Source of the DNA: Limanda limanda | Taxonomy: Eukaryota > Chordata > Actinopteri > Pleuronectiformes > Pleuronectidae | Length of the DNA: 64,000 bases | Assembly (NCBI RefSeq): GCF_963576545.1 | Contig: NW_026870424.1 | Coordinates: 124,001 to 188,000 of the forward strand | Reading direction: 5' to 3' | Shown here: in pieces, positions 1 to 11,580 of the stretch | Numbering within the stretch: the stretch's first letter is position 1 | How the letters are laid out: every line of letters begins with the position of its first letter | Translations under genes and position numbers: made by a program | Notes under the pieces: generated by a model | Database searches by the model: none | The model's input: only the letters and a program-made list of their open reading frames with translations | What the model was told of the DNA's origin: nothing

Positions 1-11
1 TAAATGGGGTA

Positions 12-30
12 GCGCGCATCGATCGGTACC
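12..30 (+). other. Cluster of overlapping 6-bp palindromes in A
   Basis: GCGCGC (12-17), ATCGAT (18-23), CGATCG (20-25) and GGTACC (25-30) overlap within 19 bp of each standard A monomer. B keeps GGTACC and the GATCGAT part. In a large A subclass the cluster reads GATCAGTACC, which removes both CGATCG and GGTACC. B alone carries GTCGAC inside GGTCGACC. These sites give a natural restriction ladder: GGTACC cuts most monomers and GTCGAC cuts once per B. A biological role is not shown. Confidence 0.75.
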
Positions 31-57
31 ATCCTTGAGCTTCTCCGACTTTCGGAA

Positions 58-78
58 GGGTTAGGGTTAGGGTTAGGG
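58..78 (+). repeat. Telomeric (GGGTTA)3GGG block, G-quadruplex motif
   Basis: This is the first of the intact telomeric blocks, one per standard A monomer. Each has three TTAGGG hexamers preceded by GGG, giving four G3 tracts with TTA loops. That is the canonical intramolecular G-quadruplex pattern known from TTAGGG telomeres. The block is always at the same place in A and always G-rich on the + strand. About 265 of roughly 295 A monomers keep it intact. The exceptions are 14 contracted copies, 14 decayed copies and one copy with TTAGGT at about 60,801. Folding is predicted from the pattern and has not been measured. Confidence 0.93.
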
Positions 79-98
79 ATGAAAGCACATAGGAGAAA

Positions 99-143
99 GA
101 GATATTCTTGAATAACTTTTTTTGTGAAGGTCGGAGAGACTTG
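99..143 (+). other. Invariant 45-bp core shared by A and B
   Basis: From GAGATATTCTTG to GGAGAGACTTG the A and B monomers are identical over 45 bp, although most of the rest of B has diverged from A. The core includes ATTCTTGAATAAC, a T7 run and GAAGGTCGGAGAG. It recurs in every monomer, about 400 times. A few variants exist: ACG for ACT before the T-run (12 copies, for example 10,091, 23,100 and 63,595), TTGAGAAG (for example 1,574 and 13,154) and GAAGATCGG (for example 20,216). Such a block may mark a protein-binding box or a tract of gene conversion. It does not match the CENP-B box. Confidence 0.8.
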
Positions 144-469
144 CAAGTAGGCTTTACCCCCACTAAATGGGGTAGCGCGCATCGATCGGTACCATCCTTG
201 AGCTTCTCCGACTTTCGGAAGGGTTAGGGTTAGGGTTAGGGATGAAAGCACATAGGAGAAAGAGATATTCTTGAATAACTTTTTTTGTGAAGGTCGGAGA
301 GACTTGCAAGTAGGCTCTACCCCCACTAAATGGGGTAGCGCGCATCGATCGGTACCATCCTTGAGCTTCTCCGACTTTCGGAAGGGTTAGGGTTAGGGTT
401 AGGGATGAAAGCACATAGGAGAAAGAGATATTCTTGAATAACTTTTTTTGTGAAGGTCGGAGAGACTTG

Positions 470-624
470 GAAAGTGGTTGCATCTGGACTAATTTGGGTC
501 CTGCGGATCGATTGGTACCATCCCCGAGCTTGTACGACCTTCGGAAGAGGTCGACCGACGAAATTCCCCCAAATCTGAGGAGATATTCTTGAATAACTTT
601 TTTTGTGAAGGTCGGAGAGACTTG
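470..624 (+). repeat. Monomer B, reference copy (155 bp)
   Basis: B begins where the sequence after GAGACTTG changes from CAAGTAGGC (A) to GAAAGTGGTTGC. It ends at the next GAGACTTG. It aligns to A along its length: GATCGATTGGTACCATCC against A's GATCGATCGGTACCATCC, and CCTTCGGAAG against CTTTCGGAAG. After CGGAA the A telomeric block and purine stretch (41 bp) are replaced by 33 unrelated bases containing GGTCGACC and ATTCCCCC. That interval accounts for the whole 8-bp length difference. The last 45 bp are identical to A. B is therefore a diverged sister of A without telomeric hexamers. Common B variants are GTACAACC, GGTTGACC, GCAGATC and ACCACCCATGAG. A sub-class begins TTGAAAAG instead of TTGGAAAG. 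Confidence 0.93.
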
Positions 625-1288
625 CAAGTAGGCTCTACCCCCACTAAATGGGGTAGCGCGCATCGATCGGTACCATCCTTGAGCTTTTCCGACTTTCGGA
701 AGGGTTAGGGTTAGGGTTAGGGATGAAAGCACATAGGAGAAAGAGATATTCTTGAATAACTTTTTTTGTGAAGGTCGGAGAGACTTGCAAGTAGGCTCTA
801 CCCCCACTAAATGGGGTAGCGCGCATCGATCGGTACCATCCTTGAGCTTCTCCGACTTTCGGAAGGGTTAGGGTTAGGGTTAGGGATGAAAGCACATAGG
901 AGAAAGAGATATTCTTGAATAACTTTTTTTGTGAAGGTCGGAGAGACTTGCAAGTAGGCTCTACCCCCACTAAATGGGGTAGCGCGCATCGATCGGTACC
1001 ATCCTTGAGCTTCTCCGACTTTCGGAAGGGTTAGGGTTAGGGTTAGGGATGAAAGCACATAGGAGAAAGAGATATTCTTGAATAACTTTTTTTGTGAAGG
1101 TCGGAGAGACTTGGAAAGTGGTTGCATCTGGACTAATTTGGGTCCTGCAGATCGATTGGTACCATCCCCGAGCTTGTACGACCTTCGGAAGAGGTCGACC
1201 GACGAAATTCCCCCAAATCTGAGGAGATATTCTTGAATAACTTTTTTTGTGAAGGTCGGAGAGACTTGCAAGTAGGCTCTACCCCCAC

Positions 1289-4200
1289 TAAATGGGGTTG
1301 CGCGCATCGATCAGTACCATCCTTGAGCTTCTCCGACTTTCGGAAGGGTTAGGGTTAGGGTTAGGGATGAAAGCACATAGGAGAAAGAGATATTCTTGAA
1401 TAACTTTTTTTGTGAAGGTCGGAGAGACTTGCAAGTAGGCTCTACCCCCACTAAATGGGGTAGCGCGCATCGATCGGTACCATCCTTGAGCTTCTCCGAC
1501 TTTCGGAAGGGTTAGGGTTAGGGTTAGGGATGAAAGCACATAGGAGAAAGAGATATTCTTGAATAACTTTTTTTGAGAAGGTCGGAGAGACTTGCAAGTA
1601 GGCTCTACCCCCACTAAATGGGGTAGCGCGCATCGATCGGTACCATCCTTGAGCTTCTCCGACTTTCGGAAGGGTTAGGGTTAGGGTTAGGGATGAAAGC
1701 ACATAGGAGAAAGAGATATTCTTGAATAACTTTTTTTGTGAAGGTCGGAGAGACTTGCAAGTAGGCTCTACCCCCACTAAATGGGGTAGCGCGCATCGAT
1801 CGGTACCATCTTTGAGCTTTTCCGACTTTCGGAAGGGTTAGGGTTAGGGTTAGGGATGAAAGCACATAGGAGAAAGAGATATTCTTGAATAACTTTTTTT
1901 GTGAAGGTCGGAGAGACTTGGAAAGTGGTTGCATCTGGACTAATTTGGGTCCTGCGGATCGATTGGTACCATCCCCGAGCTTGTACGACCTTCGGAAGAG
2001 GTCGACCGACGAAATTCCCCCAAATCTGAGGAGATATTCTTGAATAACTTTTTTTGTGAAGGTCGGAGAGACTTGCAAGTAGGCTCTACCCCCACTAAAT
2101 GGGGTTGCGCGCATCGATCAGTACCATCCTTGAGCTTCTCCGACTTTCGGAAGGGTTAGGGTTAGGGTTAGGGATGAAAGCACATAGGAGAAAGAGATAT
2201 TCTTGAATAACTTTTTTTGTGAAGGTCGGAGAGACTTGCAAGTAGGCTCTACCCCCACTAAATGGGGTAGCGCGCATCGATCGGTACCATCCTTGAGCTT
2301 CTCCGACTTTCGGAAGGGTTAGGGTTAGGGTTAGGGATGAAAGCACATAGGAGAAAGAGATATTCTTGAATAACTTTTTTTGAGAAGGTCGGAGAGACTT
2401 GCAAGTAGGCTCTACCCCCACTAAATGGGGTAGCGCGCATCGATCGGTACCATCCTTGAGCTTCTCCGACTTTCGGAAGGGTTAGGGTTAGGGTTAGGGA
2501 TGAAAGCACATAGGAGAAAGAGATATTCTTGAATAACTTTTTTTGTGAAGGTCGGAGAGACTTGCAAGTAGGCTCTACCCCCACTAAATGGGGTAGCGCG
2601 CATCGATCGGTACCATCTTTGAGCTTTTCCGACTTTCGGAAGGGTTAGGGTTAGGGTTAGGGATGAAAGCACATAGGAGAAAGAGATATTCTTGAATAAC
2701 TTTTTTTGTGAAGGTCGGAGAGACTTGGAAAGTGGTTGCATCTGGACTAATTTGGGTCCTGCGGATCGATTGGTACCATCCCCGAGCTTGTACGACCTTC
2801 GGAAGAGGTTGACCGACGAAATTCCCCCAAATCTGAGGAGATATTCTTGAATAACTTTTTTTGTGAAGGTCGGAGAGACTTGCAAGTAGGCTCTACCCCC
2901 ACTAAATGGGGTAGCGCGCATCGATCGGTACCATCCTTGAGCTTCTCCGACTTTCGGAAGGGTTAGGGTTAGGGTTAGGGATGAAAGCACATAGGAGAAA
3001 GAGATATTCTTCAATAACTTTTTTTGTGAAGGTCGGAGAGACTTGCAAGTAGGCTCTACCCCCACTAAATGGGGTAGCGCGCATCGATCGGTACCATCCT
3101 TGAGCTTCTCCGACTTTCGGAAGGGTTAGGGTTAGGGTTAGGGATGAAAGCACATAGGAGAAAGAGATATTCTTGAATAACTTTTTTTGAGAAGGTCGGA
3201 GAGACTTGCAAGTAGGCTCTACCCCCACTAAATGGGGTAGCGCGCATCGATCGGTACCATCCTTGAGCTTCTCCGACTTTCGGAAGGGTTAGGGTTAGGG
3301 TTAGGGATGAAAGCACATAGGAGAAAGAGATATTCTTGAATAACTTTTTTTGTGAAGGTCGGAGAGACTTGCAAGTAGGCTCTACCCCCACTAAATGGGG
3401 TAGCGCGCATCGATCGGTACCATCTTTGAGCTTTTCCGACTTTCGGAAGGGTTAGGGTTAGGGTTAGGGATGAAAGCACATAGGAGAAAGAGATATTCTT
3501 GAATAACTTTTTTTGTGAAGGTCGGAGAGACTTGGAAAGTGGTTGCATCTGGACTAATTTGGGTCCTGCGGATCGATTGGTACCATCCCCGAGCTTGTAC
3601 GACCTTCGGAAGAGGTCGACCGACGAAATTCCCCCAAATCTGAGGAGATATTCTTGAATAACTTTTTTTGTGAAGGTCGGAGAGACTTGCAAGTAGGCTC
3701 TACCCCCACTAAATGGGGTTGCGCGCATCGATCAGTACCATCCTTGAGCTTCTCCGACTTTCGGAAGGGTTAGGGTTAGGGTTAGGGATGAAAGCACATA
3801 GGAGAAAGAGATATTCTTGAATAACTTTTTTTGTGAAGGTCGGAGAGACTTGCAAGTAGGCTCTACCCCCACTAAATGGGGTAGCGCGCATCGATCGGTA
3901 CCATCCTTGAGCTTCTCCGACTTTCGGAAGGGTTAGGGTTAGGGTTAGGGATGAAAGCACATAGGAGAAAGAGATATTCTTGAATAACTTTTTTTGAGAA
4001 GGTCGGAGAGACTTGCAAGTAGGCTCTACCCCCACTAAATGGGGTAGCGCGCATCGATCGGTACCATCCTTGAGCTTCTCCGACTTTCGGAAGGGTTAGG
4101 GTTAGGGTTAGGGATGAAAGCACATAGGAGAAAGAGATATTCTTGAATAACTTTTTTTGTGAAGGTCGGAGAGACTTGCAAGTAGGCTCTACCCCCACTA

Positions 4201-4516
4201 AATGGGGTAGCGCGCATCGATCGGTACCATCTTTGAGCTTTTCCGACTTTCGGAAGGGTTAGGGTTAGGGTTAGGGATGAAAGCACATAGGAGAAAGAGA
4301 TATTCTTGAATAACTTTTTTTGTGAAGGTCGGAGAGACTTGGAAAGTGGTTGCATCTGGACTAATTTGGGTCCTGCGGATCGATTGGTACCATCCCCGAG
4401 CTTGTACGACCTTCGGAAGAGGTTGACCGACGAAATTCCCCCAAATCTGAGGAGATATTCTTGAATAACTTTTTTTGTGAAGGTCGGAGAGACTTGCAAG
4501 TAGGCTCTACCCCCAC
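1289..4516 (+). repeat. 807-bp higher-order repeat (4A+1B), four tandem copies
   Basis: B starts near 1,118, 1,925, 2,732, 3,539 and 4,346 are spaced exactly 807 bp (4 x 163 + 155). Position-specific variants recur at the same period: TTGAGAAG at 1,574 then each 807 bp, and CATCTTTGAGCTTTTCC at about 1,809 then each 807 bp. Copies run 1289-2095, 2096-2902, 2903-3709 and 3710-4516. The third copy starts with a different first monomer (GGGGTAGCGCGC and TTCTTCAATAAC) preceded by a B with GGTTGACC. The same pair returns 1,614 bp later, so two 807-bp units alternate as a longer repeat. Confidence 0.88.
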
Positions 4517-6611
4517 TAAATGGGGTAGCGCGCATCGATCGGTACCATCCTTGAGCTTCTCCGACTTTCGGAAGGGTTAGGGTTAGGGTTAGGGATGAAA
4601 GCACATAGGAGAAAGAGATATTCTTCAATAACTTTTTTTGTGAAGGTCGGAGAGACTTGCAAGTAGGCTCTACCCCCACTAAATGGGGTAGCGCGCATCG
4701 ATCGGTACCATCCTTGAGCTTCTCCGACTTTCGGAAGGGTTAGGGTTAGGGTTAGGGATGAAAGCACATAGGAGAAAGAGATATTCTTGAATAACTTTTT
4801 TTGTGAAGGTCGGAGAGACTTGGAAAGTGGTTGCATCTGGACTAATTTGGGTCCTGCGGATCGATTGGTACTATCCCCGAGCTTGTACAACCTTCGGAAG
4901 AGGTCGACCGACGAAATTCCCCCAAATCTGAGGAGATATTCTTGAATAACTTTTTTTGTGAAGGTCGGAGAGACTTGCAAGTAGGCTCTACTCCCACTAA
5001 ATGGGGTTGCGCGCATCGATCAGTACCATCCTTGAGCTTCTCCGACTTTCGGAAGGGTTAGGGTTAGGGTTAGGGATGAAAGCACATAGGAGAAAGAGAT
5101 ATTCTTGAATAACTTTTTTTGTGAAGGTCGGAGAGACTTGCAAGTAGGCTCTACCCCCACTAAATGGGGTAGCGCGCATCGATCGGTACCATCCTTGAGC
5201 TTCTCCGACTTTCGGAAGGGTTAGGGTTAGGGTTAGGGATGAAAGCACATAGGAGAAAGAGATATTCTTGAATAACTTTTTTTGAGAAGGTCGGAGAGAC
5301 TTGCAAGTAGGCTCTACCCCCACTAAATGGGGTAGCGCGCATCGATCGGTACCATCCTTGAGCTTCTCCGACTTTCGGAAGGGTTAGGGTTAGGGTTAGG
5401 GATGAAAGCACATAGGAGAAAGAGATATTCTTGAATAACTTTTTTTGTGAAGGTCGGAGAGACTTGCAAGTAGGCTCTACCCCCACTAAATGGGGTAGCG
5501 CGCATCGATCGGTACCATCTTTGAGCTTTTCCGACTTTCGGAAGGGTTAGGGTTAGGGTTAGGGATGAAAGCACATAGGAGAAAGAGATATTCTTGAATA
5601 ACTTTTTTTGTGAAGGTCGGAGAGACTTGGAAAGTGGTTGCATCTGGACTAATTTGGGTCCTGCGGATCGATTGGTACCATCCCCGAGCTTGTACGACCT
5701 TCGGAAGAGGTTGACCGACGAAATTCCCCCAAATCTGAGGAGATATTCTTGAATAACTTTTTTTGTGAAGGTCGGAGAGACTTGCAAGTAGGCTCTACCC
5801 CCACTAAATGGGGTAGCGCGCATCGATCGGTACCATCCTTGAGCTTCTCCGACTTTCGGAAGGGTTAGGGTTAGGGTTAGGGATGAAAGCACATAGGAGA
5901 AAGAGATATTCTTCAATAACTTTTTTTGTGAAGGTCGGAGAGACTTGCAAGTAGGCTCTACCCCCACTAAATGGGGTAGCGCGCATCGATCGGTACCATC
6001 CTTGAGCTTCTCCGACTTTCGGAAGGGTTAGGGTTAGGGTTAGGGATGAAAGCACATAGGAGAAAGAGATATTCTTGAATAACTTTTTTTGTGAAGGTCG
6101 GAGAGACTTGGAAAGTGGTTGCATCTGGACTAATTTGGGTCCTGCGGATCGATTGGTACTATCCCCGAGCTTGTACAACCTTCGGAAGAGGTCGACCGAC
6201 GAAATTCCCCCAAATCTGAGGAGATATTCTTGAATAACTTTTTTTGTGAAGGTCGGAGAGACTTGCAAGTAGGCTCTACTCCCACTAAATGGGGTTGCGC
6301 GCATCGATCAGTACCATCCTTGAGCTTCTCCGACTTTCGGAAGGGTTAGGGTTAGGGTTAGGGATGAAAGCACATAGGAGAAAGAGATATTCTTGAATAA
6401 CTTTTTTTGTGAAGGTCGGAGAGACTTGCAAGTAGGCTCTACCCCCACTAAATGGGGTAGCGCGCATCGATCGGTACCATCCTTGAGCTTCTCCGACTTT
6501 CGGAAGGGTTAGGGTTAGGGTTAGGGATGAAAGCACATAGGAGAAAGAGATATTCTTGAATAACTTTTTTTGTGAAGGTCGGAGAGACTTGCAAGTAGGC
6601 TCTACCCCCAC
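4036..6611 (+). repeat. 1,288-bp higher-order repeat (6A+2B), two tandem copies
   Basis: The segment 4036-5323 recurs at 5324-6611. Shared markers at offset 1,288 include GGTTGACC (4,424 and 5,712), TTCTTCAATAAC, B with TACTATCCCC and GTACAACC (4,889 and 6,177), and CTCTACTCCCAC (4,992 and 6,280). The length equals 807 + 481, so one 4A+B unit is joined to one 2A+B unit. The second copy differs near its end, having TTGTGAAG where the first keeps TTGAGAAG at about 5,283. Confidence 0.83.
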
Positions 6612-8217
6612 TAAATGGGGTAGCGCGCATCGATCGGTACCATCCTTGAGCTTCTCCGACTTTCGGAAGGGTTAGGGTTAGGGTTAGGGATGAAAGCACA
6701 TAGGAGAAAGAGATATTCTTGAATAACTTTTTTTGTGAAGGTCGGAGAGACTTGCAAGTAGGCTCTACCCCCACTAAATGGGGTAGCGCGCATCGATCGG
6801 TACCATCCTTGAGCTTCTCCGACTTTCGGAAGGGTTAGGGTTAGGGTTAGGGATGAAAGCACATAGGAGAAAGAGATATTCTTGAATAACTTTTTTTGTG
6901 AAGGTCGGAGAGACTTGGAAAGTGGTTGCATCTGGACTAATTTGGGTCCTGCGGATCGATTGGTACCATCCCCGAGCTTGTACGACCTTCGGAAGAGGTC
7001 GACCGACGAAATTCCCCCAAATCTGAGGAGATATTCTTGAATAACTTTTTTTGTGAAGGTCGGAGAGACTTGCAAGTAGGCTCTACCCCCACTAAATGGG
7101 GTAGCGCGCATCGATCGGTACCATCCTTGAGCTTCTCCGACTTTCGGAAGGGTTAGGGTTAGGGTTAGGGATGAAAGCACATAGGAGAAAGAGATATTCT
7201 TGAATAACTTTTTTTGTGAAGGTCGGAGAGACTTGGAAAGTGGTTGCATCTGGACTAATTTGGGTCCTGCAGATCGATTGGTACCATCCCCGAGCTTGTA
7301 CAACCTTCGGAAGAGGTCGACCGACGAAATTCCCCCAAATCTGAGGAGATATTCTTGAATAACTTTTTTTGTGAAGGTCGGAGAGACTTGCAAGTAGGCT
7401 CTACCCCCACTAAATGGGGTTGCGCGCATCGATCGGTACCATCCTTGAGCTTCTCCGACTTTCGGAAGGGTTAGGGTTAGGGTTAGGGATGAAAGCACAT
7501 AGGAGAAAGAGATATTCTTGAATAACTTTTTTTGTGAAGGTCGGAGAGACTTGCAAGTAGGCTCTACCCCCACTAAATGGGGTAGCGCGCATCGATCGGT
7601 ACCATCCTTGAGCTTCTCCGACTTTCGGAAGGGTTAGGGTTAGGGTTAGGGATGAAAGCACATAGGAGAAAGAGATATTCTTGAATAACTTTTTTTGTGA
7701 AGGTCGGAGAGACTTGGAAAGTGGTTGCATCTGGACTAATTTGGGTCCTGCGGATCGATTGGTACCACCCATGAGCTTGTACGACCTTCGGAAGAGGTCG
7801 ACCGACGAAATTCCCCCAAATCTGAGGAGATATTCTTGAATAACTTTTTTTGTGAAGGTCGGAGAGACTTGCAAGTAGGCTCTACCCCCACTAAATGGGG
7901 TTGCGCGCATCGATCAGTACCATCCTTGAGCTTCTCCGACTTTCGGAAGGGTTAGGGTTAGGGTTAGGGATGAAAGCACATAGGAGAAAGAGATATTCTT
8001 GAATAACTTTTTTTGTGAAGGTCGGAGAGACTTGCAAGTAGGCTCTACCCCCACTAAATGGGGTAGCGCGCATCGATCGGTACCATCCTTGAGCTTCTCC
8101 GACTTTCGGAAGGGTTAGGGTTAGGGTTAGGGATGAAAGCACATAGGAGAAAGAGATATTCTTGAATAACTTTTTTTGTGAAGGTCGGAGAGACTTGCAA
8201 GTAGGCTCTACCCCCAC

Positions 8218-8374
8218 TAAATGGGGTAGCGCGCATCGATCGGTACCATCCTTGAGCTTCTCCGACTTTCGGAAGGGTTAGGGTTAGGGATGAAAGCACA
8301 TAGGAGAAAGAGATATTCTTGAATAACTTTTTTTGTGAAGGTCGGAGAGACTTGCAAGTAGGCTCTACCCCCAC
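8218..8374 (+). repeat. Contracted monomer A (157 bp, one hexamer lost)
   Basis: This A monomer has (GGGTTA)2GGG, only three G3 tracts, so the standard four-tract quadruplex is lost. It is the first of 14 such copies. Their telomeric blocks begin at about 8275, 8750, 14703, 17746, 20634, 23204, 24477, 27365, 29935, 32015, 34903, 43439, 47289 and 56941. Several of these are copies of one another through block duplication (17746, 24477, 32015 and 47289; 20634, 27365 and 34903; 23204 and 29935), so fewer independent losses are needed. The change is one telomeric hexamer, as expected from slippage or unequal pairing. Confidence 0.92.
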
Positions 8375-11300
8375 TAAATGGGGTAGCGCGCATCGATCGG
8401 TACCATCCTTGAGCTTCTCCGACTTTCGGAAGGGTTAGGGTTAGGGTTAGGGATGAAAGCACATAGGAGAAAGAGATATTCTTGAATAACTTTTTTTGTG
8501 AAGGTCGGAGAGACTTGGAAAGTGGTTGCATCTGGACTAATTTGGGTCCTGCGGATCGATTGGTACCATCCCCGAGCTTGTACGACCTTCGGAAGAGGTC
8601 GACCGACGAAATTCCCCCAAATCTGAGGAGATATTCTTGAATAACTTTTTTTGTGAAGGTCGGAGAGACTTGCAAGTAGGCTCTACCCCCACTAAATGGG
8701 GTAGCGCGCATCGATCGGTACCATCCTTGAGCTTCTCCGACTTTCGGAAGGGTTAGGGTTAGGGATGAAAGCACATAGGAGAAAGAGATATTCTTGAATA
8801 ACTTTTTTTGTGAAGGTTGGAGAGACTTGCAAGTAGGCTCTACCCCCACTAAATGGGGTAGCGCGCATCGATCGGTACCATCCTTGAGCTTCTCCGACTT
8901 TCGGAAGGGTTAGGGTTAGGGTTAGGGATGAAAGCACATAGGAGAAAGAGATATTCTTGAATAACTTTTTTTGTGAAGGTCGGAGAGACTTGGAAAGTGG
9001 TTGCATCTGGACTAATTTGGGTCCTGCGGATCGATTGGTACCATCCCCGAGCTTGTACGACCTTCGGAAGAGGTCGACCGACGAAATTCCCCCAAATCTG
9101 AGGAGATATTCTTGAATAACTTTTTTTGTGAAGGTCGGAGAGACTTGCAAGTAGGCTCTACCCCCACTAAATGGGGTTGCGCGCATCGATCAGTACCATC
9201 CTTGAGCTTCTCCGACTTTCGGAAGGGTTAGGGTTAGGGTTAGGGATGAAAGCACATAGGAGAAAGAGATATTCTTGAATAACTTTTTTTGTGAAGGTCG
9301 GAGAGACTTGCAAGTAGGCTCTACCCCCACTAAATGGGGTAGCGCGCATCGATCGGTACCATCCTTGAGCTTCTCCGACTTTCGGAAGGGTTAGGGTTAG
9401 GGTTAGGGATGAAAGCACATAGGAGAAAGAGATATTCTTGAATAACTTTTTTTGTGAAGGTCGGAGAGACTTGCAAGTAGGCTCTACCCCCACTAAATGG
9501 GGTAGCGCGCATCGATCGGTACCATCCTTGAGCTTCTCCGACTTTCGGAAGGGTTAGGGTTAGGGTTAGGGATGAAAGCACATAGGAGAAAGAGATATTC
9601 TTGAATAACTTTTTTTGTGAAGGTCGGAGAGACTTGCAAGTAGGCTCTACCCCCACTAAATGGGGTAGCGCGCATCGATCGGTACCATCCTTGAGCTTCT
9701 CCGACTTTCGGAAGGGTTAGGGTTAGGGTTAGGGATGAAAGCACATAGGAGAAAGAGATATTCTTGAATAACTTTTTTTGTGAAGGTCGGAGAGACTTGG
9801 AAAGTGGTTGCATCTGGACTAATTTGGGTCCTGCGGATCGATTGGTACCATCCCCGAGCTTGTACGACCTTCGAAAGAGGTCGACCGACGAAATTCCCCC
9901 AAATCTGAGGAGATATTCTTGAATAACTTTTTTTGTGAAGGTCGGAGAGACTTGCAAGTAGGCTCTACCCCCACTAAATGGGGTTGCGCGCATCGATCAG
10001 TACCATCCTTGAGCTTCTCCGACTTTCGGAAGGGTTAGGGTTAGGGTTAGGGATGAAAGCACATAGGAGAAAGAGATATTCTTGAATAACGTTTTTTGTG
10101 AAGGTCGGAGAGACTTGCAAGTAGGCTCTACCCCCACTAAATGGGGTAGCACGCATCGATCGGTACCATCCTTGAGCTTCTCCGACTTTCGGAAGGGTTA
10201 GGGTTAGGGTTAGGGATGAAAGCACATAGGAGAAAGAGATATTCTTGAATAACTTTTTTTGTGAAGGTCGGAGAGACTTGCAAGTAGGCTATACCCCCAC
10301 TAAATGGGGTAGCGCGCATCGATCGGTACCATCCTTGAGCTTCTCCGACTTTCGGAAGGGTTAGGGTTAGGGTTAGGGATGAAAGTACATAGGAGAAAGA
10401 GATATTCTTGAATAACTTTTTTTGTGAAGGTCGGAGAGACTTGGAAAGTGGTTGCATCTGGACTAATTTGGGTCCTGCGGATCGATTGGTACCATCCCCG
10501 AGCTTGTACGACCTTCGGAAGAGGTCGACCGACGAAATTCCCCCAAATCTGAGGAGATATTCTTGAATAACTTTTTTTGTGAAGGTCGGAGAAACTTGCA
10601 AGTAGGCTCTACCCCCACTAAATGGGGTAGCGCGCATCGATCGGTACCATCCTTGAGCTTCTCCGACTTTCGGAAGGGTTAGGGTTAGGGTTAGGGATGA
10701 AAGCACATAGGAGAAAGAGATATTCTTGAATAACTTTTTTTGTGAAGGTCGGAGAGACTTGGAAAGTGGTTGCATCTGGACTAATTTGGGTCCTGCAGAT
10801 CGATTGGTACCATCCCCGAGCTTGTACGACCTTCGGAAGAGGTCGACCGACGAAATTCCCCCAAATCTGAGGAGATATTCTTGAATAACTTTTTTTGTGA
10901 AGGTCGGAGAGACTTGCAAGTAGGCTCTACCCCCACTAAATGGGGTTGCGCGCATCGATCGGTACCATCCTTGAGCTTCTCCGACTTTCGGAAGGGTTAG
11001 GGTTAGGGTTAGGGATGAAAGCACATAGGAGAAAGAGATATTCTTGAATAACTTTTTTTGTGAAGGTCGGAGAGACTTGCAAGTAGGCTCTACCCCCACT
11101 AAATGGGGTAGCGCGCATCGATCGGTACCATCCTTGAGCTTCTCCGACTTTCGGAAGGGTTAGGGTTAGGGTTAGGGATGAAAGCACATAGGAGAAAGAG
11201 ATATTCTTGAATAACTTTTTTTGTGAAGGTCGGAGAGACTTGGAAAGTGGTTGCATCTGGACTAATTTGGGTCCTGCGGATCGATTGATACCATCTCCGA

Positions 11301-11580
11301 GCTTGTACGACCTTCGGAAGAGGTCGACCGACGAAATTCCCCCAAATCTGAGGAGATATTCTTGAATAACTTTTTTTGTGAAGGTCGGAGAGACTTGCAA
11401 GTAGGCTCTACCCCCACTAAATGGGGTTGCGCGCATCGATCAGTACCATCCTTGAGCTTCTCCGACTTTCGGAAGGGTTAGGGTTAGGGTTAGGGATGAA
11501 AGCACATAGGAGAAAGAGATATTCTTGAATAACTTTTTTTGTGAAGGTCGGAGAGACTTGCAAGTAGGCTCTACCCCCAC

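Larger units (their letters stand above)
1..163 (+). repeat. Monomer A, reference copy (163 bp)
   Basis: Phase is set at the TAAATGGGG string, which recurs at 164 and 327. In order the monomer holds a GC-rich palindrome cluster (12-30), the string CTTCTCCGACTTTCGGAAG, a telomeric block (58-78), a purine-rich stretch (about 79-100), a T7 run inside the invariant core (99-143), and a C-rich end CTACCCCCAC. GC is about 47% (77 of 163 bases by count). The base at 154 is T (CTTTACCCC), a variant shared only with the copy near 11,735. Most A copies have C there. At 163 bp the monomer is close to the DNA length of a nucleosome with a short linker, so it could phase nucleosomes; that is inference. 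Confidence 0.95.

Noticed and set aside
50..70. CENP-B box in A or B
   Set aside because: TTCGGAAGGG in A and TTCGGAAGAGG in B share only the first TTCG and few other required bases of the CENP-B recognition motif.
58..78. True telomere tract
   Set aside because: Each block has only two or three hexamers inside a fixed 163-bp monomer. No run of pure TTAGGG repeats occurs in the window.
110..128. RNA polymerase III gene with T7 terminator
   Set aside because: No convincing A-box and B-box pair precedes the T-run in either monomer, so the T7 alone is not evidence of a small RNA gene.
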